Source of the DNA: Bacillus thermozeamaize
GTDB lineage: Bacteria > Bacillota > Bacilli > ZCTH02-B2
Direction of reading: 5' to 3'
Length of the DNA: 64,000 bases
Assembly (NCBI GenBank): GCA_002159075.1
Contig: LZRT01000062.1
Span: forward strand, 1-64,000
The first letter of the stretch is position 1. Each line of letters opens with the position of its first letter. The notes under the pieces are model-generated. The model saw only the letters and a program-made list of their open reading frames with translations. It was not told the DNA's origin and did not search any database. Position numbers and translations under genes: made by a program. This document shows positions 20,840 to 29,347 of this stretch, in pieces.

Positions 20840-22186
20840 GTGGCATTCGAGGGTTTGGCCGAACGATTGCAGGCGGCGTTTAAAAAATTGCGAGGCAAAG
20901 GTGTCGTCACGGAGACCGATGTCAATGAAGCGATGCGTGAAGTGCGTCTTGCGCTGTTGGAAGCGGACGTCAATTTCAAGGTTGTCAAGGATTTTGTCGC
21001 CAAGGTGAAAGAGCGGGCCCTGGGCCAGGAAGTGCTGAAAAGCCTCACACCTGGTCAACAGGTGATTAAGGTGGTGCATGATGAACTCACGGCGTTGATG
21101 GGCAGCAGCGTCTCCAAAATCCATATGGCGGAGCGGGGCCCCACCGTGATCATGATGGTCGGTCTGCAGGGCGCCGGGAAGACCACGACGGCAGGGAAAC
21201 TGGCCCGGTACTTGACAAAGCAGAACCGGCGCCCGCTTTTGGTGGCGGCCGACGTCTACCGCCCCGCGGCGATTCGCCAGCTCCAGGTACTGGGCGAGCA
21301 GCTGGACCTGCCTGTTTTCACGCTTGGGCAGCAGGCCGATCCGGTGAATATTGCCAAAGCGGCTCTGGCACACGCCAAAGAAACGGGGCGGGACACCGTT
21401 ATTATCGACACGGCAGGACGGCTGCATGTGGATGATTCCCTGATGGAGGAACTGACAGCGATGAAGGGGGCGGTCGAGCCCCAGGAAATCCTGCTGGTTG
21501 TCGATGCGATGACGGGTCAGGATGCGGTAAACGTAGCGGAAGTTTTCCATCAGAAACTCTCGCTGACCGGTGTGATCCTGACCAAGCTGGATGGGGATAC
21601 CCGCGGGGGAGCTGCACTGTCCGTAAAAGCCGTCACCGGTTGCCCGATTAAGTTTGTCGGGATGGGGGAGCGCCTGGATGCACTGGAGCCGTTTCACCCT
21701 GACCGGATGGCCTCGCGCATTTTGGGCATGGGTGACGTGCTGACCCTGATCGAAAAAGCCCAACAAGCGGTAGATGCGGAAAAAGCGGCTGAACTGGAAA
21801 AAAAGCTGCGCAAGGCGGAGTTCACTTTTGATGACTTTCTGGAGCAACTGCAACAAATTAAGTCGATGGGGCCGCTGGATGAGCTGCTGCACATGCTGCC
21901 GGGATTTGACCGCATGAAAGGTGCGCAAAACCTGACGGTTGATGAAAAGCAGCTCAAGCGGGTCGAGGCGATCATCCAGTCCATGACGGTGGAGGAGCGG
22001 CGCAACCCCCAGATCCTCAACGCCAGCCGTCGTCGCCGCATCGCGGCCGGTTCGGGAAACAGTGTGCAGGATGTCAACCGGTTGATCAAGCAGTTTGAGG
22101 ATATGAAAAAAATGATGAAGCAGATGAGCAATCTGACCCGTAAAAAAGGGAAAAAGAAACGCATGTTCAAGGGATTTCCATTTTGA
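20840..22186 (+). CDS. ffh: Signal recognition particle protein Ffh
   Basis: Ffh binds signal peptides and 4.5S-type scRNA and pairs with FtsY. The 448-residue product has an N/G GTPase with [14 protein letters not shown] near residue 107, DTAGR, and [11 protein letters not shown] methionine-rich M domain from about 295 on contains LHMLPGF and [10 protein letters not shown]. It starts with GTG after AAAAGGAGG. rpsP follows 22 bases later. Confidence 0.98.
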   Translation: MAFEGLAERLQAAFKKLRGKGVVTETDVNEAMREVRLALLEADVNFKVVKDFVAKVKERALGQEVLKSLTPGQQVIKVVHDELTALMGSSVSKIHMAERGPTVIMMVGLQGAGKTTTAGKLARYLTKQNRRPLLVAADVYRPAAIRQLQVLGEQLDLPVFTLGQQADPVNIAKAALAHAKETGRDTVIIDTAGRLHVDDSLMEELTAMKGAVEPQEILLVVDAMTGQDAVNVAEVFHQKLSLTGVILTKLDGDTRGGAALSVKAVTGCPIKFVGMGERLDALEPFHPDRMASRILGMGDVLTLIEKAQQAVDAEKAAELEKKLRKAEFTFDDFLEQLQQIKSMGPLDELLHMLPGFDRMKGAQNLTVDEKQLKRVEAIIQSMTVEERRNPQILNASRRRRIAAGSGNSVQDVNRLIKQFEDMKKMMKQMSNLTRKKGKKKRMFKGFPF

Positions 22187-22208
22187 CTTTGGCAAGGAGG
22201 TGAACAGC

Positions 22209-22484
22209 ATGGCAGTACGCATCCGTCTGAAGCGGATGGGCGCGAAAAAGCGGCCTTTTTACCGTGTCGTCGTTGCCGATTCCCGGTCTCCGCGTGACGG
22301 CCGTTTTATCGAGGAAATCGGCTACTACGATCCGCTTCGGCAACCGGCCGAGATCAAGATTGACGAGGAAAAGGCGCTGCAATGGCTGCAAAGAGGCGCC
22401 CAACCATCCGATACAGCGCGCAGTCTGTTGAGCAAAGCCGGCGTTTTGCAAAAGTTTCATGAAGCCAAGTACAAAAAGGCGTAA
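22209..22484 (+). CDS. rpsP: 30S ribosomal protein S16
   Basis: A 91-residue protein beginning [19 protein letters not shown], the S16 signature, with the conserved [27 protein letters not shown] places the start at ATG 22209; the in-frame GTG at 22200 is within the ribosome binding site. It is part of the conserved ffh-rpsP-khpA-rimM-trmD-rplS run. Confidence 0.98.
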   Translation: MAVRIRLKRMGAKKRPFYRVVVADSRSPRDGRFIEEIGYYDPLRQPAEIKIDEEKALQWLQRGAQPSDTARSLLSKAGVLQKFHEAKYKKA

Positions 22485-22509
22485 TCCTCTCCCATGAGGA
22501 GGAATTGTC

Positions 22510-22785
22510 GTGACGGAGACGGTCGGGATGGGCCAAACGATCGAATTGGTCAAAACCCTTGTGAAAGCGCTGGTGGAACACCCGGAAGAGGTGCATGTGA
22601 CGGAACAGGTGCAGGAGCGGGAGGTCCGCTTCCGGCTGACGGTCCACCCTGAGGATATCCGGCATGTGATTGGGCGGCGAGGCAGGACGATTCAGGCGAT
22701 TCGCACTGTCGTGGCCGCTGCGATGGCCTCCCCAGGAATGCGGATTCATCTGGAAGTTCACCAGCGTGAAGGTGTGGAAGAGTGA
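22510..22785 (+). CDS. khpA: KH-domain RNA-binding protein KhpA (YlqC)
   Basis: A 91-residue single KH-domain protein with the GxxG loop in HVIGRRGRTIQAIR. KhpA partners with KhpB (Jag) in other Firmicutes to bind RNA and affect cell division and elongation. It starts at GTG 22510 with GAGGAGG upstream. Its place between rpsP and rimM is the standard one. Confidence 0.93.
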   Translation: MTETVGMGQTIELVKTLVKALVEHPEEVHVTEQVQEREVRFRLTVHPEDIRHVIGRRGRTIQAIRTVVAAAMASPGMRIHLEVHQREGVEE

Positions 22786-22824
22786 GCGCATCCCGCCTGA
22801 CAAAAGGCGGCAGATAGGGGGCGC

Positions 22825-23388
22825 ATGTGGATGACGGATCAACCACAAACTGGACAAGCCGCCACGCTCGTGCGCGTTGCCCAAGTGGTCAATACCCACG
22901 GCGTACGGGGCGAGGTGCGGGTGCGGTTGTTGACCGATTTTCCGGAGGTTCGGTTTGCGCCTGGCAAGCAGCTGTATCTCGAAATGAAAGGCGCCCAGCG
23001 AACCGCTTTCCGGCCTTTGACGGTTGAACGATCGCGTCCGCACAAAAAAGGATGGCTTCTGAAGTTCGCCGATTATGACTCGATTAACGAGGTGGAAGGG
23101 TGGAAAGGCGCGATTCTTAAGGCGCCTGAGGGTGACGAGCTGCCGCTTGCGGAAGGGGAGTACCTGTTCCGCGATATCATTGGGTGTCAGGTTTTTACCC
23201 TCGATGACCGCCACCTCGGCGAGGTTCGGGAAATTCTCCGGCCAGGAGCCAATGATGTCTGGGTGATCCGCTCAGGAAAGAAGGAAATACTCATCCCCTA
23301 CATCGAAGACGTGGTCAAGCAGATCGATGTTTCAAACCGGCGGATTGTGATCGATCCGTTGCCTGGGCTGCTGGAGGATGAGGAATGA
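22825..23388 (+). CDS. rimM: 16S rRNA processing protein RimM
   Basis: RimM assists maturation of the 30S head through S19. The 187-residue product has an N-terminal RimM domain ([16 protein letters not shown]) and a C-terminal PRC-barrel ([11 protein letters not shown] ... [16 protein letters not shown]). ATG 22831 is an alternative start with better spacing from AGGGGG. The stop overlaps trmD by 4 bases. Confidence 0.96.
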   Translation: MWMTDQPQTGQAATLVRVAQVVNTHGVRGEVRVRLLTDFPEVRFAPGKQLYLEMKGAQRTAFRPLTVERSRPHKKGWLLKFADYDSINEVEGWKGAILKAPEGDELPLAEGEYLFRDIIGCQVFTLDDRHLGEVREILRPGANDVWVIRSGKKEILIPYIEDVVKQIDVSNRRIVIDPLPGLLEDEE

Positions 23389-24158
23389 GAGTGGATGTGC
23401 TGACCCTGTTTCCCGAAATGTTTCAAGGGTTTCTTCACAGCAGTATCCTGGGTAAAGCCATCCAGCGCGGCCTGGTGGAGATCAACCTGGTCAATTTCCG
23501 GCAGTTTGCCACGGACAAGCACGGCACGGTGGATGACACGCCGTATGGCGGAGGGCAGGGGATGGTCCTGAAGGTGGAACCGATCTACTTGGCGCTCCGC
23601 GAAATTCTGGGATTTGAGCCGGACAGGCAGTCCTTGATGGAGCTGGCCCCTTCCACCCGCGTGATTCTCCTCTGCCCCCAGGGCAAAACCTATACGCAGA
23701 AGATGGCCGAGGAGCTCTCATCCTCTTCTCATCTCGTGCTGATCTGCGGCCACTATGAAGGGTTTGACGAACGCATCCGTCAGCACCTCATCACCGACGA
23801 AATCTCCCTGGGGGATTTTCTCCTCACTGGCGGGGAGATTCCGGCGATGGCACTCATCGACAGCGTGGTCCGTCTCCGTCCCGGCGTGTTGGGGAATCCG
23901 GAGTCTCTCCAGGAAGAGTCGTTTGTTTCGGGACTGCTGGAATACCCACAATACACAAGACCGGCCGAATTTCACGGCTGGTCGGTTCCCGAGGTGCTCT
24001 TGTCGGGAAATCATCGCCAGATTGACCGCTGGCGGCTGAAAGAGGCGTTGCGTCGCACTTGGGAGCGGCGGCCGGACTTGCTTGCTCAACGCGACCTGTC
24101 GCCGCTGGAACGCGAGCTGCTGGCAGAGATACGCCACGAATCGCAAACCCGGACGTAA
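23385..24158 (+). CDS. trmD: tRNA (guanine-N1)-methyltransferase TrmD
   Basis: TrmD makes m1G37 in tRNA, which prevents +1 frameshifting. The 257-residue SPOUT enzyme starts [13 protein letters not shown], has [12 protein letters not shown], the knot segment [13 protein letters not shown], and [12 protein letters not shown] with the SAM site. It overlaps rimM by ATGA, indicating coupling. Confidence 0.98.
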   Translation: MRVDVLTLFPEMFQGFLHSSILGKAIQRGLVEINLVNFRQFATDKHGTVDDTPYGGGQGMVLKVEPIYLALREILGFEPDRQSLMELAPSTRVILLCPQGKTYTQKMAEELSSSSHLVLICGHYEGFDERIRQHLITDEISLGDFLLTGGEIPAMALIDSVVRLRPGVLGNPESLQEESFVSGLLEYPQYTRPAEFHGWSVPEVLLSGNHRQIDRWRLKEALRRTWERRPDLLAQRDLSPLERELLAEIRHESQTRT

Positions 24159-24185
24159 GGTTATCCGGAGTAGCTTTTCGCTTTC

Positions 24186-24215
24186 TTGTGTTTTACAGGT
24201 GATTTGTGGTAAGAT
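24186..24215 (+). promoter_or_regulatory. Promoter candidate for rplS leader transcript
   Basis: TTGTGT (24186-24191) and TAAGAT (24210-24215) are separated by 18 bases. They lie in the 133-base gap between trmD and rplS and leave a leader of about 70 bases. Firmicute rplS genes often carry an L19 autoregulatory leader, but the fold could not be confirmed here. Confidence 0.5.
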
Positions 24216-24291
24216 ACACGTTGTTGTCTGAATACGCGTTCCGCTGTCATAGGGATATGATATGAACGTTGTGCGGGAAGGAGGGTGTCCA

Positions 24292-24636
24292 GTGGATGTC
24301 ATCCGGGAAGTGACACAGAACCAATTGCGAACGGATCTCCCGGAATTTCGCCCAGGTGATACCTTGCGTGTACACGTCAAGGTGATTGAGGGACAACGGG
24401 AACGGATTCAGGTGTTTGAAGGGGTTGTCATCAAGAAACGGGGCAGCGGCATCAGTGAATCTTTTACTGTCCGGAAGGTTTCTTATGGCGTGGGTGTGGA
24501 ACGCACCTTCCCCCTTCACTCGCCCAAGATTGACAAGATTGAAGTGGTACGTCGCGGCAAGGTTCGCCGTGCCAAGCTGTACTACTTGCGTCAACTGCGC
24601 GGCAAGGCGGCCCGCATCAAGGAGAAACGCAAGTAA
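24292..24636 (+). CDS. rplS: 50S ribosomal protein L19
   Basis: A 114-residue L19. GTG 24292 ([19 protein letters not shown] by family alignment) is preceded by GGAAGGAGGG; the longer frame from ATG 24262 would include the ribosome binding site. Conserved blocks are [13 protein letters not shown] and [15 protein letters not shown]. It ends the ribosomal segment with a strong terminator. Confidence 0.97.
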   Translation: MDVIREVTQNQLRTDLPEFRPGDTLRVHVKVIEGQRERIQVFEGVVIKKRGSGISESFTVRKVSYGVGVERTFPLHSPKIDKIEVVRRGKVRRAKLYYLRQLRGKAARIKEKRK

Positions 24637-24656
24637 ATTTCCAGCAATGGTCAAGG

Positions 24657-24692
24657 AAGAGGGCTTGCAAAGCAAGTCCTCTTTTGCTCTTT
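24657..24692 (+). terminator. Intrinsic terminator after rplS
   Basis: A 12-bp stem (AAGAGGGCTTGC with GCAAGTCCTCTT, one G-T pair) and an AAA loop are followed by a T-rich run interrupted by GC. Confidence 0.9.
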
Positions 24693-24781
24693 GACGCATG
24701 GAAAGACCGGGCGCCGGAGATTTGCCGTTTCTTGCATTTTTTTGATATGATCGGAAGGGATTCTATTCAGGAGGAAAATGA

Positions 24782-25414
24782 ATGGACGAGCGGTACGTGG
24801 GCGATCAGACGACCGAACAGCAGAACGATGAGACGCGCGAGCGTCAGGCCACATTGGTTGAAGGGCGTGGCGGTCTGTGGCGGGAATCCAAGGAGTGGCT
24901 GCGTGCCTTCATCCTTGCCATTGTGCTGTTTATTTTGATTCGCACCTTTTTGTTTGCGCCGTTTATTGTGGATGGAGAGTCGATGGCGCCCACTCTTCAC
25001 AGCGGTGAGCGGCTGATCGTAACCAAAGCGGTTTACCTGTGGGGCGAGCCAAAGCGGGGAGATATCGTGGTTTTTCATGCCACGCAGACGCGTGATTACA
25101 TCAAGCGGGTCATCGGCCTGCCGGGAGATACGGTGGAAGTCCGCGATGACCGGCTGTATATCAACGGAAAGGAAGTGGCCGAGCCTTACCTCGAAGAGTA
25201 CCGGCGCAAAACGCATCAGGCTGGACTGGTTTTGACGGAAGACTTTGGACCGCAGCAGGTGCCTGAAGGGTCATATTTTGTCATGGGAGACAACCGGAGG
25301 AACAGTCAGGACAGCCGGATGATCGGGGCGATTCCCAAGGAACAAATCGTCGGCCGGGCTGATGTGGTGTTTTGGCCGCTACCTTCGTTTCGGATCCTCA
25401 AAGGCGGGGAATAA
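24782..25414 (+). CDS. sipS: Type I signal peptidase (SipS/LepB family)
   Basis: It cleaves signal peptides from exported proteins on the outer face of the membrane. The 210-residue product has one N-terminal membrane segment (about 42-63), the catalytic Ser67 in DGESMAPTL and Lys108 in DYIKRVIGLPGD, and the MGDNRRNSQDSR box. AGGAGG precedes ATG 24782. It sits between rplS and rbgA, as in B. subtilis where a sip-like gene may be near. Confidence 0.95.
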   Translation: MDERYVGDQTTEQQNDETRERQATLVEGRGGLWRESKEWLRAFILAIVLFILIRTFLFAPFIVDGESMAPTLHSGERLIVTKAVYLWGEPKRGDIVVFHATQTRDYIKRVIGLPGDTVEVRDDRLYINGKEVAEPYLEEYRRKTHQAGLVLTEDFGPQQVPEGSYFVMGDNRRNSQDSRMIGAIPKEQIVGRADVVFWPLPSFRILKGGE

Positions 25415-25447
25415 CAACCTGTCACGCGTGAAACGGGGTGTTTTTCG

Positions 25448-26320
25448 ATGGTGCACTGGTATCCCGGGCACATGGCAAAGGCGACACGCCAGATACGGGA
25501 ACGCCTGAAACAGGTGGAGGTTGTGCTGGAACTGCTCGACGCACGCCTGCCGTTGTCCAGCCGGAATCCGCAGATCGACCAGCTGGTGCAGGGAAAACCG
25601 CGCCTGGTTCTCTTCAACAAAGCTGACCTGGCGGATCCACAGGCGACGGAGCAATGGATTGCCTGGTTTGCCGCTTTAGAGCAACCTGTGTTGCCTGTGA
25701 ATTCCTTGACAGGGCAGGGAGTGGAACAGATTATCCCGAAGTGTGAGCAGCTGTTGAGAGAAAAGCGCCTGGCCCTGGAAAAAAAGGGGGTCAAGCCGCC
25801 ACCCATTCGGGCCATGATTCTCGGCATACCCAATGTGGGAAAGTCCACCCTGATCAACCGGTTGCTTTCACGCAAGGCGGCCCAGACAGGAAATCGCCCC
25901 GGTGTGACACAGCAACAGCAATGGTATACCATCCGGGGAAAATTTCAATTGCTGGATACCCCTGGGGTATTATGGCCGAAGCTGGGAGATGAGGGAGTGG
26001 GGTATCGCTTGGCGGCCAGCGGTGCCGTCAAGGATGAGATCCTGGATATCGTGGAGGTGGCCCTCTTCGCTCTCCGTCTTTTGCGGGAGCGTTACCTGGC
26101 CCTGTTGCTGCAACGGTACAACCTGCCTTCACTCCAGGGTGAACCGTGGGAATGGCTGGCGGCGATCGGCAAAAGGAGAGGATGCTTGATTGCGGGGGGT
26201 GAAGTTGATCTGGAAAAGGCTGCGAACCTGTTTTTGCAGGAGCTTCGTACGGGTAAAATCGGCCGGATTTCGTTGGAGTGGCCACCGCTTCCGGAATCTT
26301 CAAAACAAGATGTCGAGTGA
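25448..26320 (+). CDS. rbgA: Ribosome biogenesis GTPase RbgA (YlqF)
   Basis: A circularly permuted GTPase that completes 50S assembly. The 290-residue product shows the permuted order: G4 NKAD near residue 57, G1 GIPNVGKSTLIN near 129, G3 DTPGVLWP. The N-terminal HWYPGHMAKA is the family hallmark. It precedes rnhB, as in B. subtilis. Confidence 0.97.
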   Translation: MVHWYPGHMAKATRQIRERLKQVEVVLELLDARLPLSSRNPQIDQLVQGKPRLVLFNKADLADPQATEQWIAWFAALEQPVLPVNSLTGQGVEQIIPKCEQLLREKRLALEKKGVKPPPIRAMILGIPNVGKSTLINRLLSRKAAQTGNRPGVTQQQQWYTIRGKFQLLDTPGVLWPKLGDEGVGYRLAASGAVKDEILDIVEVALFALRLLRERYLALLLQRYNLPSLQGEPWEWLAAIGKRRGCLIAGGEVDLEKAANLFLQELRTGKIGRISLEWPPLPESSKQDVE

Positions 26321-26377
26321 ACCAGCATATGGAGCAAGCAGTCTGTTGAGCATCTGTTGAGCAAGGGGAGAGCCGAT

Positions 26378-26992
26378 GTGTTGAGTTACGAGAAACGGTT
26401 GTGGGAAGAGGGGCTGACCTATGTTGCCGGTGTCGATGAGGCGGGCAGAGGATCGCTTTACGGTGATGTCGTGGCAGCCTGTGTGATTTTTCCTCCACAT
26501 AGCGTCGTGAAGGGCGTAAACGATTCAAAGAAACTGTCTCCGAAGCAGCGGGAAGAGTTGTACGAAGTGATCCTCCGAAAGGCGGTGGCGGTCGGCATCG
26601 GGCGGGCGGATGCTGCCCAGATCGATCGCTGGAATATCCGGCAGGCGACGCGCATGGCCATGCGGCAGGCGGTGGAACAGCTTTCCATCCGGCCGGAGTA
26701 CATACTTGTCGATGCAGAACAGATTGAGTGCCCGATTCCGCAACTGGCGATTGTCCGCGGTGATCAGCAAAGCCAGACGATCGCAGCAGCGTCGATTGTG
26801 GCCAAGGTCACCCGCGATCGCCTCTGCCAGCAGTGGGAAGCGCGGGATCCGGGATACGGCATTGCGCAACATAAAGGGTATGCCACTGCCTATCATCGGG
26901 AACGGATTCTTCAGCTTGGTCCCAGTCCTCACCATCGTCGCAGTTTTCTTGGCAAGTTGTTGCAAGTGTTGGGGGAAGAAAGACATGCTTGA
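26378..26992 (+). CDS. rnhB: Ribonuclease HII
   Basis: RNase HII removes ribonucleotides from DNA. From GTG 26378 (GGGGAG 7 bases upstream; TTG 26381 or TTG 26357 possible) it has 204 residues. Catalytic acidic residues are seen in GVDEAGRG (Asp20, Glu21), ILVDAEQ and the C-terminal half. The motif after GRG reads SLYGDVVAA instead of the more common PLAGPVVAA. The stop overlaps the ylqG start by 8 bases. Confidence 0.94.
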   Translation: MLSYEKRLWEEGLTYVAGVDEAGRGSLYGDVVAACVIFPPHSVVKGVNDSKKLSPKQREELYEVILRKAVAVGIGRADAAQIDRWNIRQATRMAMRQAVEQLSIRPEYILVDAEQIECPIPQLAIVRGDQQSQTIAAASIVAKVTRDRLCQQWEARDPGYGIAQHKGYATAYHRERILQLGPSPHHRRSFLGKLLQVLGEERHA

Positions 26993-28133
26993 TGGCTTGT
27001 TGTCACTGCTTTCGGCAACATACCGTCAGATGCTGAACACGGAGCGTTCCGACGGGAAAAGTGCAGAGGGCCTGCTCCGCCTTTTTCCCGGCCAAGTGAT
27101 ACGCGGTCTGGTGCTTGAGACAGACAACGGACGGGCGCTTGTCCAGCTGGGCGACCATCGACTCTGGGCCCATCTGAAAACCCCCTTGACCGTGGGAAAA
27201 GCGGTTTGGCTGGTTGTGGAGCAACTTGCGCCCGCTCTCCACCTCAGGCTGCTGGCGGAGGTTGATCCGTCCGTGGACGAATGGAGGAGCATGTTGTCCG
27301 CGCTGAAGTTGCCGGACGCCCCGGCCATGCGGGCAGCGGTGCAGTATCTCGCTGAGCACCGCCTGCCCTTTGATGCCGGCCTGTTGAACCGTCTCCACCA
27401 GTGGCAACAGGGCCGTTTTTTAAACCCTCAGGGATTGTGGGCCGCCATTCACTTGAGGATGCGAGGCCTTCCTCTGGAATTTCCCCTGTTTTCGGCAGTA
27501 TATCGGGCCCTGTCTGTCCCTCAGTCCCAACAGGCGAAGCTGTTTTTTCAATCATTCCATTTCTCTGAAGCATTCTCTGAAGCGCCATCCGCCTTTCCGG
27601 ACCGTCTGACGGACCTTTCCCCCTTTCGCCTCGATCACTGGCGCGAGAAGATTTACCAATTTCTGCAGCAGTCTGCCAAGTCATCTTTTCGTCACGCCAA
27701 CCCGGAAGGCCAGAGTGTCCATTCCTCCTGGCTGGGTCACCTGATCTTGCAGTGGCCTGTTTCCCATGGCGATGCATGGTGCTTTCTTTCCCACCCGCTT
27801 CCACCCTGGGTGCCGATGAAAGGCTGGCTGCAGCTTGCCTATCAGGATGAAGGAGCCCACGCATGGCCATCTACGGGCCATCTTCAGATCCAATTGGACA
27901 TGCCTCATCTCAAACAGTTAAACGTACAACTGTTCTGGCGCGAAAACGTGCTGTCGATGACCGTTTCCTCACAGCATCCCATTCCTGAATCGGAACGCCG
28001 GGTTGAAGAGGAACGACTGCTTGAAAGGCTGAGCGCGATGGGATTCCGGGTTCGCGGCATCCATTGGCAAGTGACAGACAGGCCGCGGTCTGGACCGCCA
28101 TGGTTGCCAGGCGGGGTTGATGTACGGTGCTGA
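26985..28133 (+). CDS. ylqG: YlqG-like protein with FliK-like C-terminus
   Basis: This 382-residue protein is placed as B. subtilis YlqG, between rnhB and the FlhB-like ylqH; its function is not established. The N-terminus begins MLDGLLSLLSATYRQML; the first 100 residues look like a small beta-rich domain (GQVIRGLVLETDNGRALVQLGDHR). The C-terminus (about 296-366: LQIQLDMPHLKQLNVQLFW ... ERLSAMGFRVRGI) resembles the hook-length control (Flg_hook) domain of FliK. Upstream in-frame codons are rnhB antiphase sequence. It overlaps rnhB by 8 and ylqH by 7 bases. Confidence 0.75.
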   Translation: MLDGLLSLLSATYRQMLNTERSDGKSAEGLLRLFPGQVIRGLVLETDNGRALVQLGDHRLWAHLKTPLTVGKAVWLVVEQLAPALHLRLLAEVDPSVDEWRSMLSALKLPDAPAMRAAVQYLAEHRLPFDAGLLNRLHQWQQGRFLNPQGLWAAIHLRMRGLPLEFPLFSAVYRALSVPQSQQAKLFFQSFHFSEAFSEAPSAFPDRLTDLSPFRLDHWREKIYQFLQQSAKSSFRHANPEGQSVHSSWLGHLILQWPVSHGDAWCFLSHPLPPWVPMKGWLQLAYQDEGAHAWPSTGHLQIQLDMPHLKQLNVQLFWRENVLSMTVSSQHPIPESERRVEEERLLERLSAMGFRVRGIHWQVTDRPRSGPPWLPGGVDVRC

Positions 28134-28441
28134 AGCCGAGCAAAAAAGTGGTTGCCTTGCGCTACCAGCAAGGAAAAGACAAAGCTCCCCGGATGACGGC
28201 AAAGGGGCAAGGCTGGTTAGCGGAAAAAATTCTGGAACGGGTGGGTGAGAAGACGGCCATCTGGGAGGATCCGGCGTTGGTGGAGGTATTGTATCAGCTT
28301 GATCTGGAACAGGAGATTCCGGAACATTTGTACCAGGCGGTGGCAGAAATTCTTTCCTTTGTTTATCGCTTGGACCAGAAGCGGGGTGAAAAGCGTGACC
28401 CGAAAAACCTCGGGGCGACAGCAAACGGGGAAGGACGGTGA
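28127..28441 (+). CDS. ylqH: FlhB C-terminal domain-like protein (YlqH/FlhX type)
   Basis: A 104-residue soluble homologue of the cytoplasmic domain of the flagellar export gate FlhB. VVALRYQQGKDKAPRMTAKG aligns with the segment just after the NPTH cleavage site of FlhB, and EDPALVEVLYQL ... PEHLYQAVAEILSFVYRL matches its end. It has no membrane segments and no NPTH. GTG start at 28127 within the ylqG end. Full-length flhB is present at 55.5 kb, so this is a stand-alone copy. Confidence 0.9.
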   Translation: MLKPSKKVVALRYQQGKDKAPRMTAKGQGWLAEKILERVGEKTAIWEDPALVEVLYQLDLEQEIPEHLYQAVAEILSFVYRLDQKRGEKRDPKNLGATANGEGR

Positions 28442-28766
28442 GGAACTGGCACGGCGTTACTTGCTGGAACAAGGTTACGCTATACGGGATGTCAATTGGC
28501 GGGGACGCAGGGGAGAGCTGGATGTGGTCGCGGAACGGGACGGGATGCTGATCATTGTCGAAGTGCGTACCCGGCGGACGCATGGTTTCGGTACCGCCCG
28601 GGAGGCGGTGGATCGCCGGAAACTGTTGCAGGTTAGGCGTGTCGCTGAGGAGTATGTGGCCCGGCAGCGATTGTTTTCCATGCCCTTGCGTCTCGACGTG
28701 ATTGCGATCGAGTGGCAAGGAAAAAAGCCGTTTCTTCAGCACTTGCAAGGCGTCGATTTCGCCTGA
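28395..28766 (+). CDS. yraN: YraN/UPF0102 family endonuclease-like protein
   Basis: A 123-residue protein of the UPF0102 family with a PD-(D/E)XK-like core: GKDGEELARRYL, then NWRGRRGELDVVAERDGMLIIVEVRTR carrying the D and ExK-type residues, and a helix with AREAVDRRKLLQVRR. The family has no firmly assigned role. GTG 28395 follows GGGGTGAAAAGC. It overlaps the ylqH end by 47 bases in another frame, unusually long for this block. Confidence 0.92.
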   Translation: MTRKTSGRQQTGKDGEELARRYLLEQGYAIRDVNWRGRRGELDVVAERDGMLIIVEVRTRRTHGFGTAREAVDRRKLLQVRRVAEEYVARQRLFSMPLRLDVIAIEWQGKKPFLQHLQGVDFA

Positions 28767-28815
28767 TTTTGAAGGATATTTTTCGCCGGGGGTGCACATC
28801 CTATCAGGAGATCTG

Positions 28816-29103
28816 ATGGAAAAAGACAGCAAGGTGCTGGAGGGTTTCACGATGGACGAGAAAGATGTGCAAGCAAAAAAGAGGATTAAAACGAAAGACG
28901 ATGGATCTGCGGGAATTCCGGAGGATCCCTTGAAAAATTGGACAGTCGATACCGACCCGGCGGTGATGTCGGATGACCGTTGGGTGGACGAGCATAATGA
29001 CCTGGGGCATACCTCTGTCGAGAATAAAGAGATGGAAGAAGGGATTCTCCCTGGGGCGCGCTTTATGCACCCCATGCATGATGTCAGCTATCGCAAGGAT
29101 TGA
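28816..29103 (+). CDS. DUF3905-like small protein
   Basis: A 95-residue acidic protein of unknown function. ATG 28816 is preceded by AGGAG at a good distance. The second half, EDPLKNWTVDTDPAVMSDDRWVDE followed by NDLGHTSVENKE and FMHPMHDVSY, recalls the DUF3905 family of Bacillales (from memory, not searched). No signal peptide or membrane segment. It ends with a strong terminator and precedes sucC. Confidence 0.7.
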   Translation: MEKDSKVLEGFTMDEKDVQAKKRIKTKDDGSAGIPEDPLKNWTVDTDPAVMSDDRWVDEHNDLGHTSVENKEMEEGILPGARFMHPMHDVSYRKD

Positions 29104-29164
29104 TGCGCCGCCTGTTTGCTGACAAGACGCAAGACGCTGGGCCACGTGATGGACGGGGCCCGGG

Positions 29165-29207
29165 GCCCGTGTTTGTCCGTTCCTCGTTCGGGACAAAACG
29201 GGCTTTT
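29165..29207 (+). terminator. Intrinsic terminator before sucC
   Basis: A long stem GCCCGT.TTTGTCC / GGACAAA.ACGGGC with a one-base bulge is followed by TTTTG. It closes the rbgA-to-DUF3905 transcript. Confidence 0.9.
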
Positions 29208-29347
29208 GTATTTCCTGTCTTCTGACAGAGACAGGTGAATGGATTTCGAGTCCCAATTGATCTAAAATATAAGATGTTGGTTTCCAGTAGATTCCTCGCC
29301 GGTTTGCTTGAAAAATGCCGGAAACGCTTTTAAAGAGGAGGATGTCG

